Below are positions 34,201-45,123 of a DNA stretch of 64,000 bases, piece by piece (position 1 is the first letter of the stretch; each line of letters starts with the position of its first letter). A program made the position numbers and the translations under genes. Below the pieces are notes generated by a model that had not been told where the DNA came from, searched no databases, and was given only the letters and a program-made list of their open reading frames with translations. Location: contig CM040085.1 in the NCBI GenBank assembly GCA_022496805.1, forward strand, positions 41,941,811 to 42,005,810, given 5' to 3'. Source of the DNA: Pohlia nutans. Its lineage: Eukaryota; Streptophyta; Bryopsida; Bryales; Mniaceae.

Positions 34201-35218
34201 CAGCTGTCCAAGTACCGCAGCTCTGACGCCCTTCGTCTTTCATTAAACCGCAGTCAACGAGCAAGATAGCGAGACCGGTTTTTGCGAGAGGAGTCGGTGC
34301 GGGGAGGGCGTCTTCACGTATGGCCACCATGGCCTCCCGCATGTAGCGTCTCTGCACCTCCTCGCACTCCAGGCGGAGACGTTCGGTGTCCGAGACGGCT
34401 GGTGCAGGTGCTTGTGGCGCATGATTTGATGGCTCACCCACATGTACTTCGCCCTCCATTTCCATTTTGATCGGGCTGGAATTATGTTCCTCCGCCGAAG
34501 GGATTTCCACCCGACTCGAGCAACGTGCTCCCCCAGGACTACCGGTATTGCACTGCCGAGACCCCTTCCTCTCGTACACGATGTCCTCCGTCTTCCTCTT
34601 CCTCCCCTTGCCCTGTTCACTGTCTCGGGGCACCTCTCGTCTGTGGACGTGGAAGTCACCACTTGTCGCTCCAGAAGACTTCGGTTTAGGGGCCCTGAAC
34701 TCGCACGCAGTCTTACCCGAGACAGCATCGGTCTGCGGCTCTTTCTTGGGAGGAATGTCTGTGAATCGCACCTTCTTACGCTTGGGCTTTACAAGTTTTT
34801 TGAACTTAGACTTCTTCGATTTCACATCCTCGAAGTCATCTTCAGAACTGGCTGATCCACCCGAGACGTGGGCGGGAGCGGGCATGCTTGACTCCTCGTC
34901 TATCTCCTCCTTCACCAAAACCGCCGCCTTCTTCTTCCCCTTCTCCTTCGGTTCCTTCCTTCGCATTCCGTCAGGATGCTTCACCCACCATTCCTGGATA
35001 AGTGTCTCGGGGGTTTTCTTCTTCTCAAGCAACAATGCAACCCAATTTTGCTCCAGACCCGTCGGGTAGAACTTTAAACCGCTGCCTTCGTGGTCTTTAC
35101 GACGGTGGTTGTTTAAACGGTGCTTCTGCATCCCCCGTCTCATATTTGGTGGACAGATCATGCACTGGAACTTCTTATGTTCTAACTGCACCGGGGCTGT
35201 GTGGCATTCCAGGAGCAT
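31265..35218 (-). CDS. Zinc-finger / Ulp1 (C48) protease-like protein encoded by the MULE
   Basis: A multi-exon minus-strand gene. Exon 1 runs from ATG at 35218 (preceded by an in-frame stop) to 34103. It has a C2H2-like finger (CMICPPNMRRGMQKHRLNNH), then long acidic/basic stretches with nuclear-signal-like KPKRKKVRF. Exon 2 runs from 33957 to 33141 and encodes MKERVRQQRIEW onward. Using the nearer-looking acceptor at 34003 would put a TAG in frame, while the AG of that TAG restores the phase. The middle exons (about 33020-32450) are only partly resolved. The last exon ends at 31265 and holds the Ulp1 domain: DKDHWTLVIVEE (His), QKGSWECGY (Gln and Cys). Where family members have Asp-Ser (YDS) this copy reads YLMGT. 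Ulp1 proteases process SUMO. In MULEs the role is unknown. Confidence 0.75.
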
Positions 35219-36439
35219 CGTCCTCTATTCATCAACCGTGTATTCTTCGAGCCACACATTCTCATCCAGGTCGAACCGCTCATATATTATCCCGTTTCAC
35301 AGGCGAATTCTCGGGGCCGATAAATCTTCTTGGGTGAATGCTTGACGCGTCATTGAAACCGCCCAGTTGGTACTCCCTAAAACCGAGACATGCAGTAATT
35401 AGTATAGAAATCCAACTGCACAAGACCCTGAAGTACACGAGACTGAAGCAATGTCAATACATTGCGCACTGTTAGAAGGGCATGTGCTAAACCTACTCCG
35501 AGACAGACATGGTTTTGCTAACCACATCAACAATGAGAACATGATGCAATGCCAATGGACTCCTAGACCCTGAAGTATAACAATGTTTTTTAGGAAATTA
35601 TGCATTTGCCCTAAACAATGCACACGAAGGATATCTAAAGTGACCCACACTGAACCATAAAACCGTGAGACTGAACATATGGCACTGGAAACAAGGCTTC
35701 TGGTAAACCCAACCCCGAGACAGACATGGCTTTGCTAACTAAATCAACAATGAGAGCATCACGCAATGCTAAGGGATGTGTAACTCCGAACTAAAACCAT
35801 GAAATAAGCAGAATACCCTACACCCTAAACCATACCCTAAACCCTAAACCTCGAGACAGGACATTCAGAATGCACTTGAATCATGACCCTAAACCGAGCT
35901 CCAGCATCCAAACCGCACCCCAGATTACCCTAAACTCTAAACCTTTAAACACCAGCATTTATGCAAACATGCGAAACATTAGAAAAGCATCAAACTTTGG
36001 TTGAATAAACTCACAATATCTTCGTGAACAAGCTGTGATGCTCTCCGCTCGACGTAAATCTCGTTTTATGCAAGCGCCACGCTTAAACGTGTACCCTAAA
36101 TCGACTGCTGTTGGATTCGCGCGAGACGACACCCTGTACTCTCAACAACAGCAAGGCGCAAAACGGCAAAGTGCAAACAGCATGCAAAAACAGCAAACAA
36201 CAGAATGAGGAAACAAGAGACCTTGAGGAACAAAAACCAGGAAGAAGAAGGCCACCATCATCATTAGCCGTCTCGCCAACATCATATCATGATTTGAAAA
36301 TAATTCCCAGTATGATTATCAGTAATGAATGGTGAGACGCCGCCAAAAGGACGAGACTGAGTGGGCCGCCACTTGGTACATTGATGTCTGACAGCATGGG
36401 TGCGATGGCTGAATCTGTCAATCGGATGAGACCCTCACC
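35219..36439 (-). promoter_or_regulatory. Probable 5' region of the MULE Ulp1 gene with telobox-like motifs
   Basis: No open frame is supported. At 35818-35852 CCCTAAACCATACCCTAAAC and CCCTAAACC resemble plant telobox motifs, which occur in many plant promoters; others lie near 35885 and 35930. GTCTCG/CGAGAC motifs continue through the stretch. Short upstream exons cannot be excluded. Confidence 0.4.
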
Positions 36440-36865
36440 CATGGCATGGAATGCATGGAATGACATGGAATGGCATGGAATGGCATGGAATGGCATGGAA
36501 TGGCATGGAATGGATCTGGATCTGGCATGGCATCGCGAGAATGGCATGGGCCTTGCGCGAGACTGGCGAGCCGGCACGAGACTGCCGACGTGGCAAAACC
36601 GCGAGAGGGGCTGGCGAGACTGCTGACGTGGCAAAACTACGAGAGGGGCTGGCGAGACTACCGACGTGGCAGCGGGACCCGCGCGAGAGCGGGGCAGGAA
36701 GGAAAGGAAAAAAACCGGAGACGGCAGGAAAAAGATCAGGCTCGGAAGGAAAAGATGAGGCTCTTGGCAGCGTGGGACCCCGTGGGGCCCGTCTCGCGCG
36801 TCTCGCGCTGCCAACCCTATTCCGGGACAGCGCATTTAAGACCACCGGGGGATATAGAGACGGGG
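36440..36865 (-). repeat. Right terminal inverted repeat of the MULE, expanded
   Basis: Complement of the left TIR with two expansions. A CATGGAATGG decamer is repeated about seven times at the inner edge (36445-36515). One extra unit of about 40 bp containing GACGTGGCAAAACTACGAG lies near 36625-36665. The TIR asymmetry therefore comes from tandem repeat growth on this side. Confidence 0.9.
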
Positions 36866-37623
36866 AACAAATAATACTAGTTTCAGTTATGAAACACGTT
36901 CGAGGCCATGATTTCTAATTGAAGGTGCAGTTCATGACCTTTGGTCAGAGAATAAGATTTATATACTCAGAATTTCTATATATGACCCGGGAAAAAGTGA
37001 TTGAGAATTCATATCATAGGTAGACATTCCTCAAACAGATGAACAAATTCCAAGCACAACACCTACTTATAGAAGGTAAAAAATATGGGGCTTGGAAATC
37101 CCCAATCTGTATATTTACAGTAATGCTACAGCCTTGGAAATACAATAAGATATTGTCCACTACATGAATAGTGAATCTCCGACTACTGAACTCGGATAGC
37201 CCGTCCGCTGCTCCAAAATTGCACTTGCAGCCCAAAATTGCAATGGTAGCCACAGTGGTGAACTTACACGGGGTCACACTATTTCAGATCTTCACAACGT
37301 TTGACAGCATCTGCGAAAAAGGGAAGAAAAGAGGGAGACTTATAAGAAATCCAAGACATTAGAGTTATCCGTAAACTAAAGGGTTGAGTGGGTCTTAAAT
37401 TGACTAAAATCTGGAGAAACGAAAACTATTGAGAGAAGTTCTAGGAAATCAAAAGAATGGGTGAGTGGGGATGGTCTAAGTATATATAGCAAGAATCTAT
37501 TATCAAAAAAGGGGCTAGCAATCAGGGTCTTCATGTGTGAAGATGAATAATAGAAACTTGGGTGATAAGTTTTTTAGCACCAATTTTGGTGCTTTCAAAG
37601 TTTGCACCCAACTTTTATTTTTA

Positions 37624-38030
37624 AGGTTGGATGTTCTAAAACCACCACCTCCTCCAATTATGACATGTAGAGTTTTTTTGGGGCCACCACAGTTGAGAGT
37701 CAAAACCACCAATTTCACTATTCAAGTAAACCAATGGCATGCCAAGCATTGCGAAGAAGTAGTTGGTGGTTTTGGGTATCATTATGAGTGAAAATTAGTA
37801 CCACATGGTGTGGTCAACTGGTCATGGGGAAACCTAGAGGTCTGATTTGGGTCACGAAGTTCTTTTCACTTCGAAAATTTGTACCAATTTGAATATTGGG
37901 AATTAAATTGCGAAAATTTGTGCATTCCGTAAGAAATCTTCTTTCAAATGACCGAAAAAGATTTCTCATAAACAACCTTATTAAAATAAGGCCATATTTC
38001 TTAAATTGGTGGTTTTAGGACATCCAACCT
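37624..38030. mobile_element. Stowaway-like MITE (TA target)
   Basis: Inverted ends AGGTTGGATGTTCTAAAACC and AGGTTGGATGTCCTAAAACC (followed by ACCA on both sides, one mismatch) are flanked by TA (37622-37623, 38031-38032). The TA duplication fits the Tc1/mariner superfamily. The TIR differs from that of the intact Tc1 element at 45124. Confidence 0.75.
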
Positions 38031-38805
38031 TAGTTCCTGCTACAAGTTCTTTTCTGGAAAGTTCGGTCCAGTCACCCACTTTTCAATGACTTTGCGGATA
38101 ACTCTTTTGAGTGCCCAACCAAAAGGATTTGCAAATATTGCCACTCCCGCTGCTTCAACTACTAAGTCAGTGGGTAGTCTTGCTATGCCTCCATCAAATG
38201 ACCAAGATCTAGTTCATGAGAAGAAGAAAAAAGTAAAAACCAAAGGCAAAAAACGATTAGAGATCGTATTCTGTACTTGTGCATCCGTCGCTCTGTGTTG
38301 TTTCTTCTTCGGTGGATTTTATTTTATTTTGATTTCATTTTGTACGTACAATTTTTTCATGCAACTGTAGCCCTCGAAAGTATTCGAACTCGTATTATAA
38401 GATCAAATAGTGTATGTATTTCATATAAAAGAGTCACAAAAACACAGTTTATTTTGCATGAACCCTCTAAGGAGTACCTGCATTAACCCCCACGCCCCTC
38501 CCCCCCACACACACATTATGCAATCGTCTCACCGATGTTCTCCATCCTAACCCCTCCTAAATAATAGCCTTAGTTGTGTGTTGGCCATTTGTAGACTCTT
38601 CTCGCGTTGTCTCCCCCTTAAGTTTGCAAGACATCCGGCTCTGCATAAAGTAAATACACCCCACATTGACATAATAAACCCAATAAATTGCAAAACCCTA
38701 TAACTGAACAAGTCCAATCGAGTTGAACTATGTGCAACTCTAAGTACATAAGAGAACCGTGCGTAACCCTCAGCACAGAACAATAATTTACAAACAACCC
38801 TAAAC

Positions 38806-39002
38806 CTTTAAGCGTCCACCAATTTACAGTTTTAAAATGACATTCAATTATTCATAATGTGAAAATTACAATTAAGATGAGACCAAATTTTATATCACTA
38901 GTTCTAGTGAAGATCATTGCATGTGTTTGTCAAGAAACAAATAAATTTAGACAAGATCATAAACCTACTCAAAAAACATGGACACTTAGTGGCAAAAGAA
39001 CT
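38806..39002 (+). repeat. GGATTCATGG repeat, copy 4, with MITE-like tips
   Basis: Begins CCTTTAAGCGTCCACC, passes through GTTTTAAAATGAC, TTATATCACTAG, CATTGCATGTGTTTGTC, and ends CATGGACACTTAGTGG. The tips are an imperfect inverted repeat like those of the TTAA elements, suggesting the family is an old piggyBac-type MITE. Confidence 0.65.
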
Positions 39003-39338
39003 ACTCACCTCGTGATACAAGATGTGGTATTGATCGTTTGTGTTCAAGAAGAGATGAATCTGGCGCCAACCCATAAACACCCAAAAGGTAGAAGCAGCGA
39101 AAATATTCAGCACGTAAATGTTCAGCAGGTACAAGTCTAAAATTTGCCAAAACGTCAACCTAAAGAGTAAAACAACAACCTAAAGAGCACAACAACCCTA
39201 AGCTTAAATTCTAAACACCTCTATCAAAACCCTAAGGGCCATCACCATGGGCTCTTTGAAACTCGCCAGTAGATCAGTCTAGCACTTCGATGGTGGAGTC
39301 GGTGGTTGGGGATCCATCTCCATTGCCTTTGGTGACTA

Positions 39339-39669
39339 CACTACAAGAAAACTTGATAAAAAAAACCGCAACTGAAATTGGATGCGGTTCGTTTGACCTC
39401 ATTCTGCTATAGTCGTTAAACGACTGAAAGACTTTTTTTTTAATTTGCGGCTTCAATTTTAAGAATTTTGAGGCATGTAATATACCATTGGAAAGTTATT
39501 TTCAAGACCTTTCCAACGGCAAATTACACGCCCCAAATTTTTTTAAATTGAGACTGCTAATCGAAAAAAAAACAATCCTACAGTCGTTTAGCGACTGCAG
39601 TAGAATGAGGTCAAATGAACTGCAACCAATTTCAGCTGCGGTTTTTTTTTACTAAGTTTTATTATAGTG
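39339..39669. mobile_element. CACTA-type MITE
   Basis: 331 bp. Left end CACTACAAGAAAACTTGATA, right end inverted CACTATAATAAAACTTAGTA. Both are followed by AAAAAACCGCA.CTGAAATTGG and homologous for about 110 bp. A 3-bp duplication CTA lies at 39336-39338 and 39670-39672. The CACTA start and 3-bp target fit En/Spm-type elements. No coding region. Confidence 0.85.
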
Positions 39670-40040
39670 CTACAATGTGAGACAGCTAAGTGACAAATGC
39701 TTCTTTGATTTCCTTTCAAGAGTGATAGAATCGGATATGCATGCCCATTTTTATTGTCAGTACTAAGAATTGACTAGTAAGGGCATAAGTTCCAAATCTT
39801 TTGTTGCACTAGTGTTTAGAATATTGCAAGGTGTATTTTAATTTTTGCTAGTTCTGCCATGATGACATAACTCCCACACTAAACGATCGCAGCTTATTTA
39901 GGTGAACATATAGGGTACTTGAAACTCAATTGACAACCTCGCATGTGGTCCTCGTGATTGGTACCCAGTAAGGCAGATGAGACATGCTATAATTAGTTTA
40001 CAGTTTGAGCGTGAGTGAGTGGCAAATTAATATCCAGTCT

Positions 40041-40292
40041 AATAGAGTTAACCAAAAAGAGTGTCTCAAAGTGGAAACTCATCTCATACTCACCTTCAAC
40101 TTGTTTTCAGTTCAAAAAGACAGAAAAACTAGTCTATGATGAGTTGGAGAATAATCTAAAGCAAGACTCTACGCCACCACAAGGTGTGGAACTCGTGACC
40201 TCCCCAATGCTAGAGGAGAGTTCCTACCTTCTCCCCCAAGCCAAGAGCCCCAACCATGGGGACTATTCATGAATAATGATTGTCAAAAAATT
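40041..40292 (-). repeat. SINE-like repeat, copy 2
   Basis: Relative of 13366-13615 in opposite orientation. On the minus strand the tRNA-like part (TGGCTTGGGGGAGAAGG as A box, CACGAGTTCCAC as B box) lies toward 40270, followed by a body ending near 40060. No poly-A tail or target duplication was defined. Confidence 0.5.
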
Positions 40293-40906
40293 TAATCACA
40301 TAGAGGAAACTCCTCTTCAACTCCTCTTCTGTTTTTGGTTAACTCAAATATTTCAAGAGAAGGTTGGAACAAGTCATGGATGGTTTTCAGATTATGTGAA
40401 TAAATGTGGGATATGTGTGTTTGAGCATGTGCATGAGCTTCGATAGGCCAACTCGTAGGAATTTTAGGTCTTGAGCTGCCATTTGACATACAACTGCCAA
40501 CTACCACATTTCACACCATTTGGGACTTGCCTGGGGAATGATGTGGAGCGCTGCCCAACTCAATGTAGCACATTTTTTCAGTGATACCCAAATGGAAAAA
40601 TATTGCATAGTCCCTCTGTAAAGAGGTTCCAAGTTTAATATTCTCTTCCCGGGCAGCCTTCTGTACATGACATCAAGAGATGCATGCACCGATTTTATGG
40701 CATCCTATTTTATACAAAAATCAAGGAGGCCTCGTTGAGGGTGATATTTACTGTAACATACAGAGCCCTACACTCTAAAGTAGCTCCTAAAGGAATGGAT
40801 GAAATAATTGGATTTTCCATCCACCAACACTGTTCAATGTCGTCCATCGGACCCAAAGTGTCCGTGCTGGTGTTTAGGGGTTAAATTGTTGGTATGGGTA
40901 TCCTAC

Positions 40907-41149
40907 GTTCACACCAGTTTTGTAAATAATTAGACAAAATCAGAGTATGTCCAAATTTTGATATATTTGTAGACCAAAATCCAAAAAACATAGAATTTTT
41001 TTATTTGAATGTCTTTAGTTATTTGTGAAATCTGAAACGCCATAATTAATAAATTTTCCAAAATTAAGAAAATTAAGGAATGGCATTTCGTACAATCTAA
41101 ATCCCAAAATTAAATTATTTTGACACTTGGGTGACGAAACTGACCTTAA
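40907..41149. mobile_element. MITE family 2, copy 2
   Basis: Homologous along its whole length to 15985-16221: GTTTTGTAAATAATTAGACA, TTTGAATGTCTTTAGTT, GAATGGCATTTCG and GGGTGACGAAACTGACC. The TIRs are diverged. Confidence 0.7.
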
Positions 41150-41437
41150 TGTATGGTACTTCCACCTTAGAACGACTCTCCATGTAGCACCCAGCCCCGC
41201 TGAGCCTAAAATAAACAACTGGTTCACTGTAGAATCTCCTTTCAATCTCCTCGAATAAAAGTGAGAGCAGGTCCATGAAAGACAACGGCCTTTGTTTGAG
41301 GAAGTACTAAGCCTGCCCAATCACTTTAACACCCGTCCTTTAATCCAAATAGGAACTAAAATTAATTTATTCTCTCTGCAAAGAGCGGGTGTAGGTCTCT
41401 CACGGGCATTCTCACTTAGGTTGTTCAATAATGTTTC

Positions 41438-41540
41438 AATGGCCCTTTGTTCGATGGCATTGGGTCATTAACATTATGAACAAACACTTTATTCACGTCA
41501 GCCTTGAAAGAGGCCGGAGTTTCTATCTATTTTGTTCAAG
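41438..41540 (+). repeat. CTTTATTCACG repeat, copy 3
   Basis: Reads CAATGGCCCTTTGTTCGATGG, CACTTTATTCACGTCAGCC then GAAAGAGGCCGGAGTTTCTA. Same blocks and order as 16497-16600 (inverted) and 23033-23130. Confidence 0.65.
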
Positions 41541-41802
41541 ACTGCTGTTCTTCAAGAATGGCCAAAAAGTACTACTCCGTACGTCTTTTCAAACCAAAAA
41601 GTATGTAGTAAACTTTAAAGGCAAAGACAATCTCATTATCCACTTAGGTCGAAACAGAACTCGTAGCACCGTGTCTGACAAGCTCGTTGATCGTGCTTCC
41701 TGCACACAATCAGGTCATGGTAAAGGAAATTTTCGATTCCAGTAGAGCATTGTAGAATTGGGCAAAGAACCCCAATTGAAAGAAAGAATTCCGTAGCCAG
41801 CT

Positions 41803-43850
41803 ATGGCGGTCGTCGCAGCCAGTTGGATAATTCGCCCAGCCTGCTCTGCTTTTGCGCCGCGCCTCGCAGCTCCGAAATTCCAACCCCAATCTTCCTGTTC
41901 GTGCAACCTCACTCTCAGCTCCAGCAGCAACAGATTGAGGAGGCGGGTAGGGAAAGACAGGGCGCCAGTGAATGTGGTGAGAGCCAGCGCCGATGACAAC
42001 ATGGACGATGAGGGCGTGGTGAAGGACATGGAGCGCTATCTCGATGAATTGTCCGTGGAGTACGAGAATGTATGGGATACCAAACCTGCCTGGTCTGTAC
42101 CCCTCTTCCTTCTTCAGCTCGCTCATATTGTCTGACAGAATTTATGACATCTGTGTTGATAACATTCTTTAACCCTTGTAAGCTTGCACCATTTTCTTTG
42201 AGAATCAGAATCAGCGTTGTATTCAGAACAAGATTGGTTGGATTTCATAGACTTGAATTTTATTCAGTAATCTCTAGCCCTTGTACGTTTGCATCATTTC
42301 GTTTGAGAATTGGAAACACCATCACAGATTGGTGTCCAAGATTGGTTACATGACATCTGTGTTCATCACATTCCTTAACCCTTGTAAGCTTGCACCATTT
42401 TCTTTGAGAATCAGAATCAGCGTCGTATTCAGAACAAGATTGGTTGGATTTCATACACTTGAATTTTATTACAGAATTTTAAGAACATGACATCTGTGTT
42501 AATAAAACTCTTTAACCCTTGTAAGCTTGCACCATTTTCTTTGAGAATCAGAATCAGCGTCATATTCAGACATATTCATACACTTGAATTTTATTCAGTA
42601 ATCTTTAGCTCTTGTAAGCTTGCACCATTTCTTTTGAGAATTGGAAACACCATCGCATTCTACGTGTGCAAGATTGGTTACTTGAGTTTGGTTAAGCATT
42701 CTTTTGCTCTCTTTCGCCTTGCATTTTTTACTTTACGGGGAATCAGAATTAAGCTAACATTGCTGGGTCCGAGATTGGTTGAATTTCATTAATCATTTTT
42801 CTTCTCTCATTAGCCCTTGTAAACCTATTTCATTTACTTTGAGACTTGTAATCAACATTGCATTTTAACATGATTGATCCAAGATTCGTTGGTTTTCTAA
42901 ACTGTGTATTCTTTAGCCCCTGTGAGGTTACATAATTTACTTGAGCATTGGAATTCACTTTGCATTTTAACAAAACTGGTTCAAAATTGGTTTACCTTTT
43001 GAACTAAACATTCTTCTAGTCGTCGTTTAGCTCCTATTGACTCTTTACCATGTTCTTAATGGCAAGATAGCAAGTCAACATGCAAACTTTAGCTAAACAT
43101 TTGATAGAATTGGAATGGTGGATTTGGCTTCTTAGGTTATGTCATGGTGCTTTCTTTTAGTAGTTAAATAATATTCTGATGCAACATTATTATTGTAGCT
43201 ACTTAAAAGTCTTGTGTGATTCTGCATTTAACCCGTAACAAATCAAGGATTCATGGTTTGAAAATTACTCATTTGTTGTGAAAAATGTAATTCAGATGGA
43301 GCTAACTTTTATATCACCAGAATCATTGCATGTGTTGGTCAAAAGGAAAAGAAAATTGAGCAAAACAGCAACATGTTTTACCAATTTGCTCAATTTTTTA
43401 ACCAATTTGCTCAATTTTTAGCATTGCTTCCTTGCAGGTGCCAGCCGTGGACAATAGTGCTAACAGGAGTCACTGGCATAAGCTTGTCGTGGTTAGTGAT
43501 TAAGTCCTCTATAGTGACCGGGATTGTCGTAGTTTTGGTAGCCGCGTGGTGGTATCTCTTCCTCTACACATATCCTCTGGTGAGTTTACAATTTCCTAGA
43601 CTACTGTGAGCTTTCTTATGTGTATGGAAATTGATTTATGTGTCAGTGATAGATGCGTTTTGGTCAATCTCTTGGTGTTTTTTTAAACAAAAATTGCATC
43701 AAACAATTTTAAGGTCTGCATATCAACTTTGTTGGTTTCATCAGACCCTGGAATGTTTTGCAGGCCTACACTGAAATGATTGCAGAAAGGCGGAGGAAGC
43801 AGCGGAATGGAACGGAAGACACTTATGGGTTGCGAAAAAGAAAAGAGTAG
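41803..43850 (+). CDS. Plastid membrane protein of DUF6737 type
   Basis: Three exons join in frame: 41803-42092, 43438-43579 and 43764-43850, giving 172 residues. The first about 60 residues are Ala/Ser/Arg-rich without acidic residues (MAVVAASWIIRPACSAFAPR), typical of a chloroplast transit peptide. The mature part has YLDELSVEYENVWDTKPAWC, QPWTIVLTGVTGISLSWLV and AAWWYLFLYTYP, ending in the basic AYTEMIAERRRKQRNG. This pattern (short acidic start, W.TKP.WCQPW, two transmembrane segments, basic tail) is what I know from the cyanobacterial and plastid DUF6737 family. The function is unknown; a thylakoid or envelope membrane location is inferred. Intron 1 (1.3 kb) holds a tandem array and a dispersed repeat. 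Confidence 0.78.
42145..42960 (+). repeat. Tandem array in DUF6737 intron 1
   Basis: About seven diverged units of about 110-140 bp: TTTAACCCTTGTAAGCTTGC, ACCATTTTCTTTGAGAATC, AGAATCAGCGT, CAAGATTGGTTGGATTTCAT. Starts lie near 42168, 42276, 42374, 42513 and 42605. Later units (42700-42960) are more diverged. Confidence 0.8.
43246..43370 (+). repeat. GGATTCATGG repeat, copy 5 (DUF6737 intron 1)
   Basis: Reads AAGGATTCATGGTTTG, GTGAAAAATGTAATTCAGAT, TATATCACCAGAATCATTGC and TGTGTTGGTCAAAA. The 3' part is lost. Confidence 0.75.
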
Positions 43851-45121
43851 TCCCTTCTATTGCTAGTATTCTTTTATAGTTCAGTTCTTAACGTGAAAAC
43901 TCCTACTCACATTCATCCAAAACCAAGTTCAGTCCCTTTTATTGATTAGCTCACGAAGCATGTAGTTGCAGCTGAATTCAGCCCAACATAACATCCTCAA
44001 GATCATTGGAAAAAAGGAATTCAAATTCTTTTGTGCGCAATCTTGAGCTCATGTTAAGTGGGAGGTACCAAAAGCTACAGGATGAATATTGGTTGCGCTG
44101 GTTAAAGTCACACCAGGAAGCCAAACATTTGCATTGTTTTTACGCTGAGTCACAAAATGCAGATCCAACTTACTAAATGCTGACTATGAGACTGACATCA
44201 CATCTACTGCAGCTGAAGTTTTATTCTGGTGAGTCTCAAAGTTCTTTGGCTGCTATGACTAACTTAGTAATGTTTCAAAGCTGAAAATCGCTCATGTGTG
44301 AAACTTGTAGCTTCAGCCATTTTGTATTTCTGAACCCGACATGTTTCAGGCTTTCGAAACAGACACTGACATGGCTGTATCTCTCTGACTGTCTCTGGTG
44401 TGATTGTCAAATGCTCTAAATGCTCAACAACAATGGGTTGTGTCATTGTGTGACTTGTGTCCCTCTTATTGCAAACAGAGTACACCTGCCTTTTAAGGTT
44501 GGGTGATGGCTGTGCAATTGTGACTTGGTAAGGAAGTATGATCTGAAACTGTCTGCAGCTTGCTTTCCCATAAGGTTCTTTAGCCCTTGTGGTACTCACC
44601 TCCCAGTCTGGCCATATTCTGTCAGGGAATAGCATACGGGATTCCGGAATACGAGATTCTGTCAAATTAGTTAAGCTCAACTAATGTTGAGTTGGTTGCT
44701 TCTCGCCAATGATAGTCCATTGAGTCCATTCTCCTTGACACTTTTTGGATTTTTTATAAAAGAATATTGTAGAGCCTTGATGATTTCCGGATTCTTTATA
44801 AAAAAACTACTACGGATCCACAGATCGAGAAGGGTGTGATCTCTCAACTGCTAAAGAACCTTATGCCTGGTCCGAACATTTTTTAGTGGAAAAGCATAGA
44901 ACAAATAAAAAAATCGGTCGTTTGTATAATTAGTTATGATTTATGAAAGTCAGAAGTCATGTTCTGAAAGCACCCCTACCCTTAAATGTATACATTGAGA
45001 AATCCAATATCAGAAATCCAAGGGATTCTTTCATAGCATCCCAATGGAAAGGCGTTATGTTCATAGTTCATGATTTCCCCACTCTATTGTTCGTTGTCCT
45101 TGCAGCTTCTCAATTTTCGTG
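43851..45121. other. Intergenic, one repeat copy
   Basis: Contains the relative of the 21840-21945 repeat at about 43985-44070. No gene is supported. A minus-strand frame at 44264-44680 shows no family resemblance. Confidence 0.4.
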
Positions 45122-45123
45122 TA

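Larger units (their letters stand above)
24313..36865. mobile_element. Mutator-like element (TIR-MULE) carrying a Ulp1 gene, 12,553 bp
   Basis: The element is bounded by identical 9-bp direct repeats AACAAATAA (24304-24312 and 36866-36874), the Mutator target-duplication length. The TIRs are about 335-425 bp and begin CCCCGTCTCTATATCCCCC. On the plus strand are exons of a MULE transposase (24786-30750). On the minus strand, convergent, is a zinc-finger/Ulp1 gene (31265-35218). A MULE with a Ulp1-like protease matches the KAONASHI (KI-MULE) arrangement known from angiosperms. A second insertion of about 3.1 kb splits the transposase gene. The whole element except that insertion is rich in GTCTCG/CGAGAC. 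The transposase is broken, so any recent movement probably needed another copy. Confidence 0.93.
36875..41802. other. Repeat-rich intergenic block
   Basis: No gene is supported between the MULE and the DUF6737 gene. The block contains the separately listed elements at 37624, 38806, 39339, 40041, 40907 and 41438, and an orphan TTAA-element end (TTTAGGGG then TTAA at 40881-40884). The last 60 bp are presumably the 5' UTR of the next gene. Confidence 0.45.

Noticed and set aside
36290..36920. Several 130-180 codon frames over the right MULE TIR, mirrored at 24294-24692
   Set aside because: They arise from GC-rich terminal inverted repeats and occur in the same form at both ends. No protein motif.
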